In this document: positions 45,441 to 57,788 of the stretch, in pieces
Layout of the letters: each line of letters starts with the position of its first letter
Position numbering within the stretch: the first letter of the stretch is position 1
Position numbers and translations under genes: made by a program
Notes under the pieces: generated by a model
What the model was told of the DNA's origin: nothing
Database searches by the model: none
The model's input: the letters and a program-made list of their open reading frames with translations, nothing else
Source of the DNA: Toxonevra muliebris
Lineage: Eukaryota > Arthropoda > Insecta > Diptera > Pallopteridae
Reading direction: 5' to 3'
Assembly: GCA_963691655.1 (NCBI GenBank)
Contig: OY829328.1
Span: forward strand, 8,460,204 to 8,524,203
Length of the DNA: 64,000 nucleotides

Positions 45441-47330
45441 TCTGAAAACCAAAAAGAGAATATAACTCCTATTTATTTCCCTTTATTTATTTTGCAGTAG
45501 TAGTGATGTGGTTACTCATCAAAAACTAATAGTAGCTTATAACGTGTCCTTTCAACTGGCTTCCACTTCCATTAGCAAGCTCAGATTACAACTACATAGT
45601 TATATAGCAAATATACTACTCATTATGCTTATTCAAGTAGTCTACATTCCTCGGCTAAATATCTTGATATTCATTTATTACAAATAAAAATTACATTCTC
45701 CATTTACTTGATAGATGACTTCAACTGTGTATAACTATAACAAATTCCTACTCCATTTAACGACTATTTATTTCTGCCCGTACATGAAACTTAAAGTTTC
45801 GTCTTACTTTTGCCATTGTACCGCCAAACTAAAGTCACCCTCAACTTTAACATCAACAATCAATTGATGTACTTCCTATTAACTGAATCAATTCTTTTCG
45901 AACAGCATTTTATGAAGAGCTAAAAAAACAACAACAAAAAAAAAACAAGTTTTCACACTTCATTGATTTGGAATCATTCAGAAAATGTGAAAGATTGAGG
46001 GTAGGATATTTCACACTGTACTGAAATTCAAAACTTAGTGTTTGTCGTGAGTATGTGTGTGTATGTGTGTGTGTGTTAAGATAACATACTAAACCACTTG
46101 CAAAACCATTTCATAAATAGCCCAATTTATAAAAAAAAACGACGAGAATATCATAAGCTTCATATTACCTACTTATACATTTACACACGCAACGTGTTGC
46201 ATACAATTGAGGAACAGCTACAAGCAAACGACTACTACTACTACTACTAAGTATTTGTATGTATGTAGATATTGCGCTCATTTATATATTACCAAAATAT
46301 TTTTCAATTTATATGCTTTTATCGAATGGCATCGAATTTCTTGTGACTTTCGAAAAAATATCATATTTCAAATTACACGCAAACAAAACACAGCACAACA
46401 AAATCTTCAAACTCGCTACGCATTGCGGCGAAAATCGATCGGTTTGGTAGCCGCTTCATCATCTTCACAATTTAACTAACGACAAACGCTGATGAAACGC
46501 ACTATATGCGTCCTATATGTCTATGGATAGACATATATTTTATTCTTCTATTCAGAATATTTGTATTAAGTTGTGCCTTTGAATTTTTATTTCATTTTAT
46601 ATTTTATTTTATTTTTTCTCTCGTTGATTTTTATTACGCTTGTTTGAGCGCGTATAAAAGCAGATTAAGATGAAGTGTATCCGCGCTACCGTCAAAATGA
46701 CTGACTTCCTCTATCGGCTACAACCAATACATATAAGTTACTACTTCTTTTTAACATGGTAACCACAGACTCAAATACAGACACATCTACTTATATTGCT
46801 ATATAAAAATATGCTCAATTTTGCAAAATAGAATGTGAGAAAACTGTGAAAAGTAAAAGCAACGTTAACTCCTCTCCTTCTTTGGTTCCTGTGTTTTTTC
46901 TTTTGCTTCGGCTTCATGTTCAGTTCAATTCATTATTTGTGAATTTATGTCATTTGGGAATTACAATTCAATATGGTGGAATGTAGTGGAGCGGCATATT
47001 TCCCGCCACTCTCCCCTAATATTTTTTATATTCACGCTAACACTCTGTAAATGAAATAAAATTTATGATGTAAAAGCATTTTTATCTCGACGGATTTGAT
47101 GCGGATTATAGAATATGCTGTATGTTTTCTTTTTTCTGTCATTTTATTATTATTTTTATTTTATTTAGACGACTTGGTTATATTTGCATTTATGTATGTT
47201 GTGTCATTTCGTTATTATTATTTTTTCTCTGTACTTTTTTTTAATTGATTTTTTATTGTAAGGAAATTGTGTGGAAAATTACGGAGGTATAAATAGTAGG
47301 CACTAAAATTGATTGAAACTTATTTTTATA
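45441..47330. other. no recognised gene
   Basis: AT-rich intron-like DNA. Contains GTGTGTGTATGTGTGTG simple sequence near 46050-46075 and (CTA)n near 46230-46248. A TATAAAAG at about 46653 precedes a 30-codon frame (46671-46763) that I do not accept as a gene. Confidence 0.4.
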
Positions 47331-48240
47331 ATATTCTTATATTTAAATAAATCTCAAATAGATTACTATTATTCTACTTTTTTATATATTTCTCAAAAAG
47401 AAATTCCTCAAATATTAAACGATTTTCATATTCTTCAAAAATACATATTCTTAAAGATTTTTTAAAAATTTCTTAAAAATTAACCTCTAAACCTCCTGTG
47501 AATGCTTGTGAAAAAAATCATTACAGACTTTTTCAAAATTTCTTAAAAATAAAAAATTTTTTTTACCTATAATTTTTTAATACTCTTTAAGATATTACAT
47601 TTACAAAGTTTCCAAAAATAAATTATTTTTGTAAGGGTTCGTGCACCAAAAATATCTTCAATTCTTCTTCAACAATATTTATTCTTGAAGAATTTTAAAT
47701 ATTCGGCGAAAAAAATATTATTAAAGATCTTTACTTTTTCAAAAAAACATCTCTCTGGCTTTTTTGAGTTTTTGTCAAAAGAAAAACTATCACTGCAGAT
47801 TTTTTAACCCTTCTTAAAAGCTAAAGTGTTTTTTTATAATTTCCCCATATTCTTTAAAGTTTAGTTTTCTTGTTGTTGGTTTTTTCAAAGTTTTTCAAAA
47901 TAAATCTCAATCAAAAAAAACATTCAGAAATTTTTATATTCTTGAAGACTTAAAAAAAAAAATCTTTTTTTGAAAACATCTCTAAAAAAACCAATAAAAT
48001 TTTCTGGGTACTCGTGAAAAAACCGAGTACTGCAAGTTTTCACGAATTCTCTAATATTTTGAAAATTTTTGCAAAATTTTCCAGTAATAAAAATCTTTGA
48101 AAATTCTTCAAAAATACCAATTCATGAAAACTTATTAAAAATTTTTCAATTACCGCAAAGTTTTTTGACAGTAAATTGCTTTCAATCAGTAACGATAATT
48201 TTTAAATTTTTTTTTTTTGTTTTAGTTTTACATTAGCAAT
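47330..48240. repeat. degenerate A/T repeat field, ATTCTTxAAGATTTTTxAAAAATTTC-like
   Basis: Phrases near CATATTCTTAAAGATTTTTTA and TTTCTTAAAAATTAA recur irregularly (47430, 47525, 47680, 47940, 48110). It looks like an old decayed tandem array; unit length is not fixed. Confidence 0.35.
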
Positions 48241-51200
48241 TTACCCTCAAAAAGCTTTCTGAGAGCAACTTGCGTCAATTTTCTTACGGGTCTAAACTTC
48301 ATCTAAGAGCGAGAAATATTTGATTATACCGCAACCTATAAAATCCAACCTATTGTTCTTCTCTGCTTAGTTTTACGCTTCTAGTTATTCATCTAGACGA
48401 ACTCTCTCTCTTTATTTGCTATTACCACTTCAAACATAAAACATTTCTACTATATAAGTACGAGTACTTCTAAAACTAAATTGATTTCATTAATTTACGG
48501 AAATTTCTTTAATTCAATACATACATACAAAAGCTCATATCTAAACAATAGATATGAGCTCATACCCATTACAAATCAACGCCTAATACATAAGCAGACA
48601 AACGAATAAACATAGAAAATACACGAATGTATATATACTTATTAAATAGAAACCGTGCAAAATCGCTTAGAAAAAAAAAGAAGAAAAAAACAACAACAAA
48701 ATAAAAGGTTCATTATGCATCTCAATACCATTTATTAACATTTTCTTCATACTTTCTTTTTCGTTTCTATTCCTTTTTGTCCACTTTTTGTTGCTTTTCA
48801 TGCTACTTGTATTTTTTCATCGTCTATATTTGATTCGATTCTAATTTTCTATTCTATTCAAGTGTATACACACATACAAATATACATATGTATATAGAGT
48901 AAAGCTCATTTGAGTTGGGATCCTTTTGAAATCCTTGTGTTTTCACATTTGATTGTGTGCGTTTATATGAAACCATATATGTGTGTATGCATTAGCGGAT
49001 CTCAGGGGAGGATTTGAGAATAGCCCAATCCACTTCGTGCCCCAGCTCCTGCTGGCAATAATTTAAGTCATTATTGCAAAAATTAAGAAAAATTAAATCT
49101 CCCCCTTTAACAATCTCTGGATCCACTGGTGTGTGTGTATGCTCATATGTATGGATGCCTATATAGCATTTTATGCTATTCTGTTGTTGATATTGTTATA
49201 TTTTTACAAGCAAAAGTAGAATAGTACAATATACATACATACATATGTATGTATATAATACATAGCTAAGTACCTTCATGTTTTTGTCGTTTTCATTATA
49301 AACAATCGCACATAGCATAGAAATTATAGCAGCAATAATGATAAAAATATGTTTGTGTTAGTGCACACTGTAGCTGTTTTGCTGTTTCATCAGTACTTTG
49401 CTAATTGTAAGCCGTTTTCCTTTATCATTTTCAATGCCAGTAAGTATTTATCAAATATATCATTGGAATTAATTTGATTATTAAATACATGAAAGTATTA
49501 CATAGATTAAAACTTCAATATAGATCATTTAGTGTGAAAACTAAATGATCTATAATTAAAATTACACTGTAGGTATTTTAAAAAGTTACACATTACTCAT
49601 ACGCACCCATGTCCACACGAATATTTTTATTATGAAAATTCCTGAATTTAATTTCATAATTATAAATTATAGGTACTTTTGCTGGACTTGCTGCGCTATT
49701 TTCTTAAGACTTTAAATTTTCACATAAAAAAAAAAATTGTTTTAAAATAAAAAAACGAAAAAACATTAGGCAAATAGAAAACATAAAATTAAAATATTCT
49801 TTTATGTGTGCCGCTCTAATAAAACTCAAACCAAAAAGATATTTTTGTTATTTTTTTTTTCACAAATTACATACCAACGAAATAATAAAAAAAATATGAA
49901 ATCCAAATAGCAAAAACACAAAACAACAATAACAAAAATAGATCACAAAAAAATAAACAGTTCTTTATGAGGTTTTAGTTTCTTTTTGTATTTGTTTTGT
50001 TTTCCTTCTTTTTTTTTTTTTTTTGTTTTGTGTTTTTGTTTTGTTAGAAACATTTCAATGAAAACCATAAAAATATTTTATAACGTTGTACTTTTTTATT
50101 TCTGTTTTTGTCTTTTTTTATATAATATTTGTATTGTTTATGATATTTTTTTAGATATTTTTCTTTTATTATGACAACATTTACACGAACGAACGAAAAA
50201 TTATCACATTCCAATTCATAAATAAATATAGTTGGCGAAGGAGGGAGGGATGATTAGAAAAGTGGAAGAGGAAGACATACATTATCAGCAAATAAATGGC
50301 CATCATGAAATGATTATTATCGAATGTGATATTTATGTTGTGGCAAGAAATAATAAAAACATAAAAACTAAACTTAAATATTAGCAAACAAATTCAAACG
50401 ATGATTGTGCACAAAAATAAAAAAGTCATCAGCTACATAGAAATTCATCACATATTTTTAAAATAAAATTAAGTGGAAATTGAATGAGTTATTCGATGTT
50501 GTTTATCAACAACAAAAACCATAATTTTTTATGAATTTTTTAATTAATAGTTCTGTAGAAAGTATTTAAGATTTTTAAATAACTTTTTTATATTGTTCTG
50601 TATGCCAAAAACTTATCAACCACTCACAGAAAAAATCGAATTTCGTATATGAACAATAAATTCTTTAATTTTTAAGTTCCAGAGAATGCCACTAGACCGC
50701 CTTCACCTACTTAACTGTTTTTCTTTTAAGGAACTCAGCAAACATTTATAAAAATGTATTGGCTATGAATTGTGATGAGTATTACAGATAAAATATTAAA
50801 ATACAAACAAAAGTTAAGGGTAGAACAAAAAAATATGTTCGTAATTAGCGTTACCTCAAAATCCAAAAATATGTATAAAACATAAAAATACTAAAAGTTA
50901 CAAAAAAATCATAAGGAATGAAACCACAAAACATTTTGTAACAAAGCTTAAACAAAAATTAACTAATTCTAAGGTACTGATTCGTCATGCACGCAGGATA
51001 ATGGGTCTTCCAATAGTGTTTTGCATATGTAATCTACCCACGAATCAAGCTATAAGTCGGTAACTTTATTCACGCTGAAACGCTTCTCAATAATTTGTCT
51101 GGAATAACACAGCATGGATTTTTTAAATTGTTAAGAGATACCAACGAATAATGATCTCACACTACTACGAATCGAAAATTTTCGATGCATTCCGTTGCCG

Positions 51201-51479
51201 TCATGGAGTAATTTCTTTCGTTCCCGCTTCAAGACTTACTTAGATGAGAAATTACCTTTTCCCATCTGTTAAACTTCAGCCACAAAAACACCAAGAGGCT
51301 TGTAGAGCAGAAAGCCTATCAATCGGGATAATTTGGAAAAAGATCAGTGAGCAAACATTGCTTTGCCTTCAAGTAGGTGCCCTAATATTCTTTGCGTTAT
51401 CAATAAGTGTATTTATTAACCAATTTTCCAAAAAGAAAACCACAAATCTAATGTGCCATTGAATAGTACCAATACCAAA
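48241..51479. other. no recognised gene; two short hairpins
   Basis: AT-rich. Perfect hairpins occur at 48532-48560 (11-bp arms AGCTCATATCT) and 49519-49554 (15-bp arms TATAGATCATTTAGT). Poly-T lies near 50010-50024. The stretch 50990-51460 is less AT-rich and may belong to the gypsy relic that follows, but I recognise no domain in it. Confidence 0.4.
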
Positions 51480-52070
51480 ATACCAACCCTATTTGCATTG
51501 CGTTTGGTTGGTATCTTAAGCACAGTCTTGCCTTCTCTGGATCTACATGTTTCTGAACTACAACATGCCCAACATACTTAACCGAAAATTAACAAAAATT
51601 CTATTTCAGCCTTCTCAATTGTAAACTCACGTCGCATAGTCGGGTCAGAACCTCATTTAGCACCTCAATGTGTTTCGTAAACATCTTCTTAAGGGTGATA
51701 ATATAATCAAGGTGTACAAGCACAAGAGGACTTTGAGCCTGAGAATATGCCTCATCCAAGTGACAGGTACATCAAGTTGACCATAAAGCATTAGTTGGAG
51801 TTGGTACAATCAAGGACAAGAAAAGCCATAAAAGTTCTACACTCTTCTGCTACTATTATCTCGCAATTTCTAAACTAGATACATTTTTTGCATCCTTCAA
51901 CTTGTCTAAAGTAGCTGAATTATATAGCACAGTAAAAGTTTTGTCTATTTGGTTACATTGCTGTTAAGAATCCTCTAATCCACACAAAGTTATAGAAATC
52001 ATATGTTTCTTTTTAATCATTACCACGGGAGTAGCGTGAAGTAATAGAGTGCCATTAATTTTCGAAAGTC
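51480..52070 (-). pseudogene. Ty3/gypsy reverse transcriptase relic
   Basis: Read on the - strand across several frames: SPVVMIKKKH with CVD..RILN (start of the reverse transcriptase palm), HLDYIITL in place of YLDDII, TKHIEVLNEVLTRL, then VGHVVVQKHVDPEKAR. The order and spacing match Ty3/gypsy Pol. The catalytic aspartate pair is damaged, and stops and shifts are frequent. No LTRs, gag or integrase are visible. A long-dead copy. Confidence 0.65.
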
Positions 52071-52084
52071 GGAAAAGTTTCCGC

Positions 52085-52130
52085 GGCACCCCCTCGATCG
52101 GTTCGTTTTACTTAAAAAATAATCTGTGTT
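52085..52130. repeat. outer inverted repeat, left arm (pairs with 54593-54636)
   Basis: GGCACCCCCTCGATCGGTTC followed by GTTTTACTTAAAAAATAAT is the near-exact inverse of 54593-54636. It could be the ends of one 2.5-kb unit or two separate copies of a repeat in opposite orientation. Confidence 0.5.
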
Positions 52131-52582
52131 AAATTTCAGGTCAATTGGATTAGGGGAAGTGGTGCCCCAAGAGCTCCAAAATTTGAGAAAAACGATTTTT
52201 ATGCAAAAAAGTCACATTTGATTGTTGTTATCTCAGACATTTTTCATTTTACATAAAAACTATATGGACAAAATTTATCAAAGGGGAATAATTTACTCAT
52301 ATAAATTTTTTTAGTATTCCTAATAATTATTGAATAAAACAAAAAATATTCTGAAATTACCTGATTAAATCTAGCAAGTTTTACAAATGTAATTGTGCGC
52401 ACAACTGCTTTTTTTTTTCTTATTCGCTAAAAAAACAAAACATGTAACACTTGCATAGTCGCTCATTGGAATATGAAATCAAATTTTTCTGTCCAAAAGT
52501 GGGCTGAGACATGTTTATCTATCAAAATGAACGTCGAGTAACTCGAAACACTAGCTAGCTCTGAAAAGTTGTAGTAACCCTG

Positions 52583-53455
52583 CACCCAGAGAAATACTTA
52601 CCTCGTTTGAGGAAAAATGGGAATGATTTGGTGCCATAGAAACGGTTTCCTCATTTAGATATACAAAATTTCTTTGAATTGAGGAAATATTTTTTCTTTA
52701 TTTTAGAGAAAATTTTCTTTGAAAGAAGGAAGTTTTCCGTAAATTAAAGAAATATGTCTTCAATTTGTAGAAATTGCGGTTTTCAAATGAATAATATTTT
52801 ATTTCAATATGAGAAATTGTATATAATTTAGGTAAAACTTTCCTCAGTTTGAGGAATAATTTTTCATAAATTGAAGTCAATTTACTACCTTTTTAGAAAA
52901 TTTTTTACTTGTATTCATTTATTATTTTATTTTTAACAAGTATTAAGGTTTACATTCATACGTATTTTTACATACACTACAGGCGTCGTCGCCTTGAAAT
53001 GATCAAAAGTTCCTTATGGCCATCAAAAAATTATAAATTGAAGTTTATTGAAATTTATATCTTTTCAATATATATATTTTTTTTTCACAAAATAAATTAA
53101 CAGCCACAAACACAACCGCTTCGCTTGAAATAGAGACGCCAACTAAAAAATTCAAAAGAAAAACAAAGCGTACGCGATTGTCTGCTAAGGCCAAAAGAGT
53201 AAAGCTAGTTTTTTGTGTATACCAAAATTTTGTATGGAGAACATTTTTGGTATATTCGTCTCTTTCTTACATTTTCTATGCAACTAAATTTGTAAAAAAT
53301 GAAGAAATAACTTACTTAAATTGAACACCATGGTTGCATGAAACGAACACATTTTTATTCATTTTGAGGAAAATTTACTTAAACGAGAGAAATTTTCGTG
53401 GATTAAAATTGAGGAAACTTTTTCTTTGTTTTAGAGATGGGTATTTTTCTGGGTG
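52583..53455. mobile_element. 873-bp TIR element with GAGGAAA-rich subterminal repeats
   Basis: Ends CACCCAGAGAAATAC (52583) and GTATTTTTCTGGGTG (53455) are inverted at 14 of 15 positions. Inside both ends, TGAGGAAA/TTTCCTCA and GAGAAATTTTC phrases repeat (52606-52870 and 53360-53440), as expected of transposase-binding repeats. The centre (52980-53330) is less repetitive and carries a basic open stretch. No clear target duplication. Superfamily unknown. Confidence 0.6.
53098..53322 (+). other. basic open stretch inside the 52583 element, possible exon
   Basis: Open + frame without its own ATG reading ATNTTASLEIETPTKKFKRK, then TKRTRLSAKAKRVKLVF. The KKFKRKTKRTR cluster looks like a nuclear-localisation or DNA-binding segment. 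It follows TTTTTTTTTCACAAAATAAATTAACAG, an acceptor-like sequence ending at 53102. An upstream + frame (52909-53100) ends at the same place. This may be a remnant of an element protein. I recognise no family. Confidence 0.3.
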
Positions 53456-54424
53456 TATTCTCATGATTCTCCAAATAATGGTATCTTTATATAAATAAAG
53501 GGAAAAAGATGTAGTTACAAACGAAGTGATTGTTCGAGTAATTGTGTCAGTCACTGTAATTGCTAAAAATTTTGTTAATAATGTTTTTTGGTATACTTTT
53601 TTGGGTATTTCTGCCTTTTTGTTTCTTATAGCAAACACGGACTGAAATTATAAAATTTAAATTCTAAATTCCAAAATCATAGTTTACTAAGTTATGTCCA
53701 TAATTGTGAAAATGAATACGATGATACATTTAATGGACCATACCAAACGCCAGAAGATTTATGCTGAATGGAAAACGACAACTTAGAATTAAAGAATAAC
53801 ATTTTATGATTGTCTCCCAAAATTTTTGGAGTTAATAATATAGTTTATACGAAATTTTCTTTTTTCTCAAAGCTTTGAACGTATTTTTTTCTAAATGTTG
53901 TTTTCTTGCGAACCTTTCAATCTATCAAGCTGAAATTGGTACACATATTATTCTCATGATTACAATTCTGAAAAATACACAAATTTATATGGCAAAAAAT
54001 TCCCAATTTTTTCGAACAAATTTTTTGTAAACGCTCTTCAAAGTTAAGAACTCTCAATTTAAAATTGTTGTCCTAGTGCCACTAGATTTAAAAAGTTAAA
54101 AAAATAATATGAAACAGAAAGAGTAGTCGAGTCTTTGTAAATTTAGAAAAAATAGTTCTAATTTTTTGGCAATGCTGTTTGGAATTTTTCCAGCACCAGA
54201 CGATGCGACGCGTTAAATTTGGATAGGTGAAACAGGTTTCATGGTTTTTTCATTCCTATTTATAAAATTAAATTTAAAATCGAAAGGAAATGCTTATCAA
54301 AACTACATTTTGCAGTGTTATTGATTATATTATTTAGATTTTTTATGAAAATCACATGTTCTCTATTTCCCAACTTCGTCAGTATTTCCCAATTTAATCT
54401 TTTTGTAGATTTAATAGCTTTTAG

Positions 54425-54600
54425 CTAGCCATCTTCACTACTAGTCAATAGATTGTCAAGCAGCCATAAAATCACTTGATATTGTATTTACTACATCTAA
54501 GGTGTTCGCTAACTATCTCCTAAAGAGATATCGGAACGGCTTAAGGTACATCGGTATTGGGTACTAGGGCACAAGGACATTCCAGGCACAGAATAATTTT
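54425..54600 (+). pseudogene. LINE RNase H relic
   Basis: The + frame CQAAIKSLDIVFTTSKVFAN, from 54456, matches the SDSQAALKSL..TTSK block of the RNase H at 5289-5804. After a frameshift comes RYWVLGHKDIPGTE, equivalent to WVPGHSGISVDE. Only these parts survive. It lies just inside the right outer inverted repeat (54593). Confidence 0.65.
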
Positions 54601-54636
54601 TGAGTAAAACGAACCGATCGAAAGGGTGCCGTCAAT
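54593..54636. repeat. outer inverted repeat, right arm
   Basis: GAATAATTTTTGAGTAAAAC followed by GAACCGATCGAAAGGGTGCCG, the inverse of 52085-52130. Confidence 0.5.
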
Positions 54637-54639
54637 AGA

Positions 54640-56380
54640 TTTAAAAAAAAAAATTCTCCACATAGCTTAATGGCACCCTCAATCACTCTACCCAGCATTA
54701 CCTTTGAACTAATCAATCTAAAAAATCAACTAATCTCTAAACTGATTACAGTATTCTCAATTGGCAACTTATTGCACACTGGATGTATATTTACAAAACT
54801 ATGTCAAAAAAGAATTTATGTTTTCTTTTTTATAATTCACTTGCTGGTATCATCCATCAAATTCATTTTATTATTACCTTTTTTTTTTTTTTTTCTGACT
54901 TTCTTCCATTTCAAAGACATAAACCTACAGAGAAATAAACAAGAAAAGTAAAAAGATTTGGCATCACGTTCACCTTATAGGCACTTATGGAATCACACAA
55001 GTGACACTTAATGCATCTATCAGTTCTATCAGAGTCTGTCTGTGCATTTTTCACTACCTGTCTAACTTTTTCTCTGTTTGTATGCACATTTTGCTCTACT
55101 TTTTTTTCCAAACACTTCCACGTTCGTTATTCAATTTTCGTATTATTTTTGTTTTGGTTTTTTTTTTTTTGCTGTATTGACTTAAAAAAAAAAAAAAGAA
55201 ACTACTACTTAAAAGCAAAAAGTCGGAAAATATGATGCAAAATGCAACACATGCAATTTACGACAAACTTAGATACTCTTGAGAACAAATCGGAGAGAAG
55301 AGGCGAGAGAGTGTAAGACAGAAACGAGAAGCAAGGCAACTTGACGGCACACAGTTGCATATCAAAGCAAGCACACAAACACCCGCCCACATTCAATTTC
55401 ACGCTCAATTGTCAAAGTATAACAACAGTGTTGCCCATTTTTGTTTTTTACCATTGTTATTGTTTTTTTATAGCGTATATAAGCTTTCTTTAACTTGTTT
55501 AGTTTTTTTTCATCTTCCCTTTTGTTTTTGGAATATTTCAGCTATTTTTTTTTTTCTAACAAAAGTTTTTTTTTGTTGCCTCACGCCTTCTGTTAGATTT
55601 TTGTTTTGTTGCAATTTTATACTAGTTATGGTACACAATTTTAAAAAACTTTTGTGCATTAGCAAAACCTTGTTTTAGTTTCTTATTTATTTTTTTGTGT
55701 GAAAGTTTTGAAGTTTTTTTACCTCTACATTTAGTTTTTATATTTTTTTTTCTTGGCTATTGAAAATATACTTGCATTTTTCATTACATCTTCAAACATT
55801 TACAACTACAACTGCATACATTTTTGGCGCAACTTTTTTTATTTGCTGTTTTTTCTCCTAGTTCTATTTCCTGCTTTTATTTTTTCTTTTGAATTTGCTA
55901 GTTTTTTATGGTAATTTCTTTTTCATATTTCCAAGCGACAGTTGCTTTGAAATATTTGTGAATAAAAATGTGCATATTTTTTTTTTTTTTTTTTTTTTTT
56001 GTTCTTTTCAACATTCAAAGATTTAAGCATTTGCCTGCTATTATATTGTTAAGTATCATTCAAAAAAGAAGGTGATTTTACCTTTCAACAAATTTTTATT
56101 TTAAAATTTCAATTCTTAACTGATTGAGGATTTAGAACCTGCTTTGGAATTATTTTTTTCTTTTCACTATCTGCTTTGTTTTCTAAAAATTCTATAGCTT
56201 TCTGAGAGTTCGCACTTCTTCTCTCCCTGCTACTCTTTAAGCACTGTTTATAAACGGTTGAATGATGAATCATGAATTTCTAACAGGTTCTTGTATTTAA
56301 TAGGTTTTCTTAGAAAAGTAAATGGTTTGTCAAATTAAAATGGCACAGAATTGCGACGTCGACTGTACATATACCTCGAC
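54640..56380. other. no recognised gene; T-rich runs
   Basis: Numerous poly-T/T-rich runs (54880-54895, 55160-55172, 55540-55556, 55978-56000). Small frames here are Phe/Leu-rich by composition. Nothing else is supported. Confidence 0.4.
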
Positions 56381-57786
56381 ACTGTCCAACAAATTGCGAA
56401 CGATGAAAAAAATGGAATATTTTAACTTTGAGTAGTAATAAAAACAAAAGTATTGTGTCTAAATTAGCAAAATTATACTTTAATTGTTCATCAAAACATA
56501 TAATTTATTTTTCTTGCTAAAGCTCTTGCATATGTACAATATTTTGTTACTCCACCCCTATTTGTCAACACAACCTTTATTAGAGCAGACATGCTTCAAA
56601 TACCATTCTCTATCATTGCTCGTAAGTCCGGTTCATTTTCCCACACGTCTTAAATGTTATCTTTTAGATCTGCAACTCTGATGTTTCTACGTTGATAGAC
56701 CTTCCATTTACAGTAACCCCAGCAATTAGTATAGGGTCAGGTTCTTCGCTGGAAATGAAGCTCCTAACCATAACTGCAGGTAAATGATTATTTATAGGAA
56801 GGATAAAGTAGCTAGAAAATCGCTAGAAAATTGTACCTTCTCGGTACAAAACTTTCGATCTGAGTCACGGCTTCCAGACGGCATTCGTCGCAAAAGATGA
56901 TCTACGAAAAAAATTAGAAAGCTAAAATTTAATGGTGTTCTTTCTTTCAAATATAAAAACCCAAAAATATACGTTTAAAAAAACCGACATTGTCCCAATA
57001 ATTTATATTATAATCCTTATGCAGTTGAGTCCAAAAAAGGGACGTTGCCACTTTAGATCCGTTAATTTCGGCTTTTTAGTTGCCCTCCTATATTTTAAAG
57101 TATTTTCATAAAATCGCCTATGCAGTGTATAAAGCAATATATCAGCACCAGAGCCTCACTTTCTCCCTTCTAAAATATTCTGTGGTGTTGCAGCTCGAAC
57201 TTCCAATGCTTTCCTCGCAATTAAGAGATCTTTTGTCAAGGTGGTTGTCCGTTGGCCCTTGTAATTTTGCCGATTATTGTGGAAATTCGTCATCTCATCA
57301 GATGAGTTATTGCACTTTTTCGCGATATCAGCCTCCGATGTTTTTGAAATTCCAGTGATTTGGGCTATTTTGGAATATCTAGAGCTTCTCTCTTTCACAA
57401 GAGTCGCAACTTGCTCTTCTTCCCATTTCTAAGAAAACCTTTAATACGAAAACAAACTTGTTTTGGTTAAAATTACATTTGACTAAAATCCAAATTTTTC
57501 TACTCACGTTTGTCAAAATCTTTAGCAAGTTTCGCATATTATTTCGAGAAAAATCGCTCTACATACGCTAAGATTTTAAGAACGAATGAATAAAATTAAC
57601 AGTTTCGTTGGTTTTGAACCATTATTCAAAAAGTAGGGGACCTAAATAATTTTGAAACCATTTTCTAGATATCTGATATATTGGCAAAAAGTTCTGCATT
57701 ATTTTTTTGTTTTAATGGAAAACCTGGTCGTGAAATAGTAAATTAAAAAAATATTCCATCGTTCGTAACTCGCTGGACAGATACTG
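56381..57786 (-). mobile_element. decayed Tc1-like transposon with inverted ends
   Basis: Left CTGTCCAACAAATTGCGAAC (56383-) and right complement CTGTCCAGCGAGTTACGAAC (ending near 57780) are inverted, each followed by GATG and a GGAATATTTT block. The right end reads CAGTAT before CTGTCC and is flanked by TA (57787-57788). The left outermost bases have diverged. The size of about 1.4 kb suits a Tc1-type element. The transposase is encoded on the - strand. Confidence 0.65.
56480..57400 (-). pseudogene. Tc1-like transposase, decayed
   Basis: 57398-57156 encodes the DNA-binding part: SKIAQITGISKTSEADIAKK (helix-turn-helix), then NFHNNR..KGQRTTT in place of the GRPRKTT hook and KDLLIARKALEVRAATPQNI (second helix-turn-helix). 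Further down, broken pieces read YWDNVGFF, IIFCDECRLE (normally FSDES, with the first catalytic aspartate), DVWENEPDLRAMIENG and VLTNRGGVTKY, the conserved C-terminus. Stops and shifts throughout. Confidence 0.65.
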
Positions 57787-57788
57787 TA

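Noticed and set aside
46653..46763. TATAAAAG followed by a 30-codon frame
   Set aside because: The ATG lies only about 18 bases after the TATA-like sequence, upstream of any normal start site, and the peptide has no feature of note.
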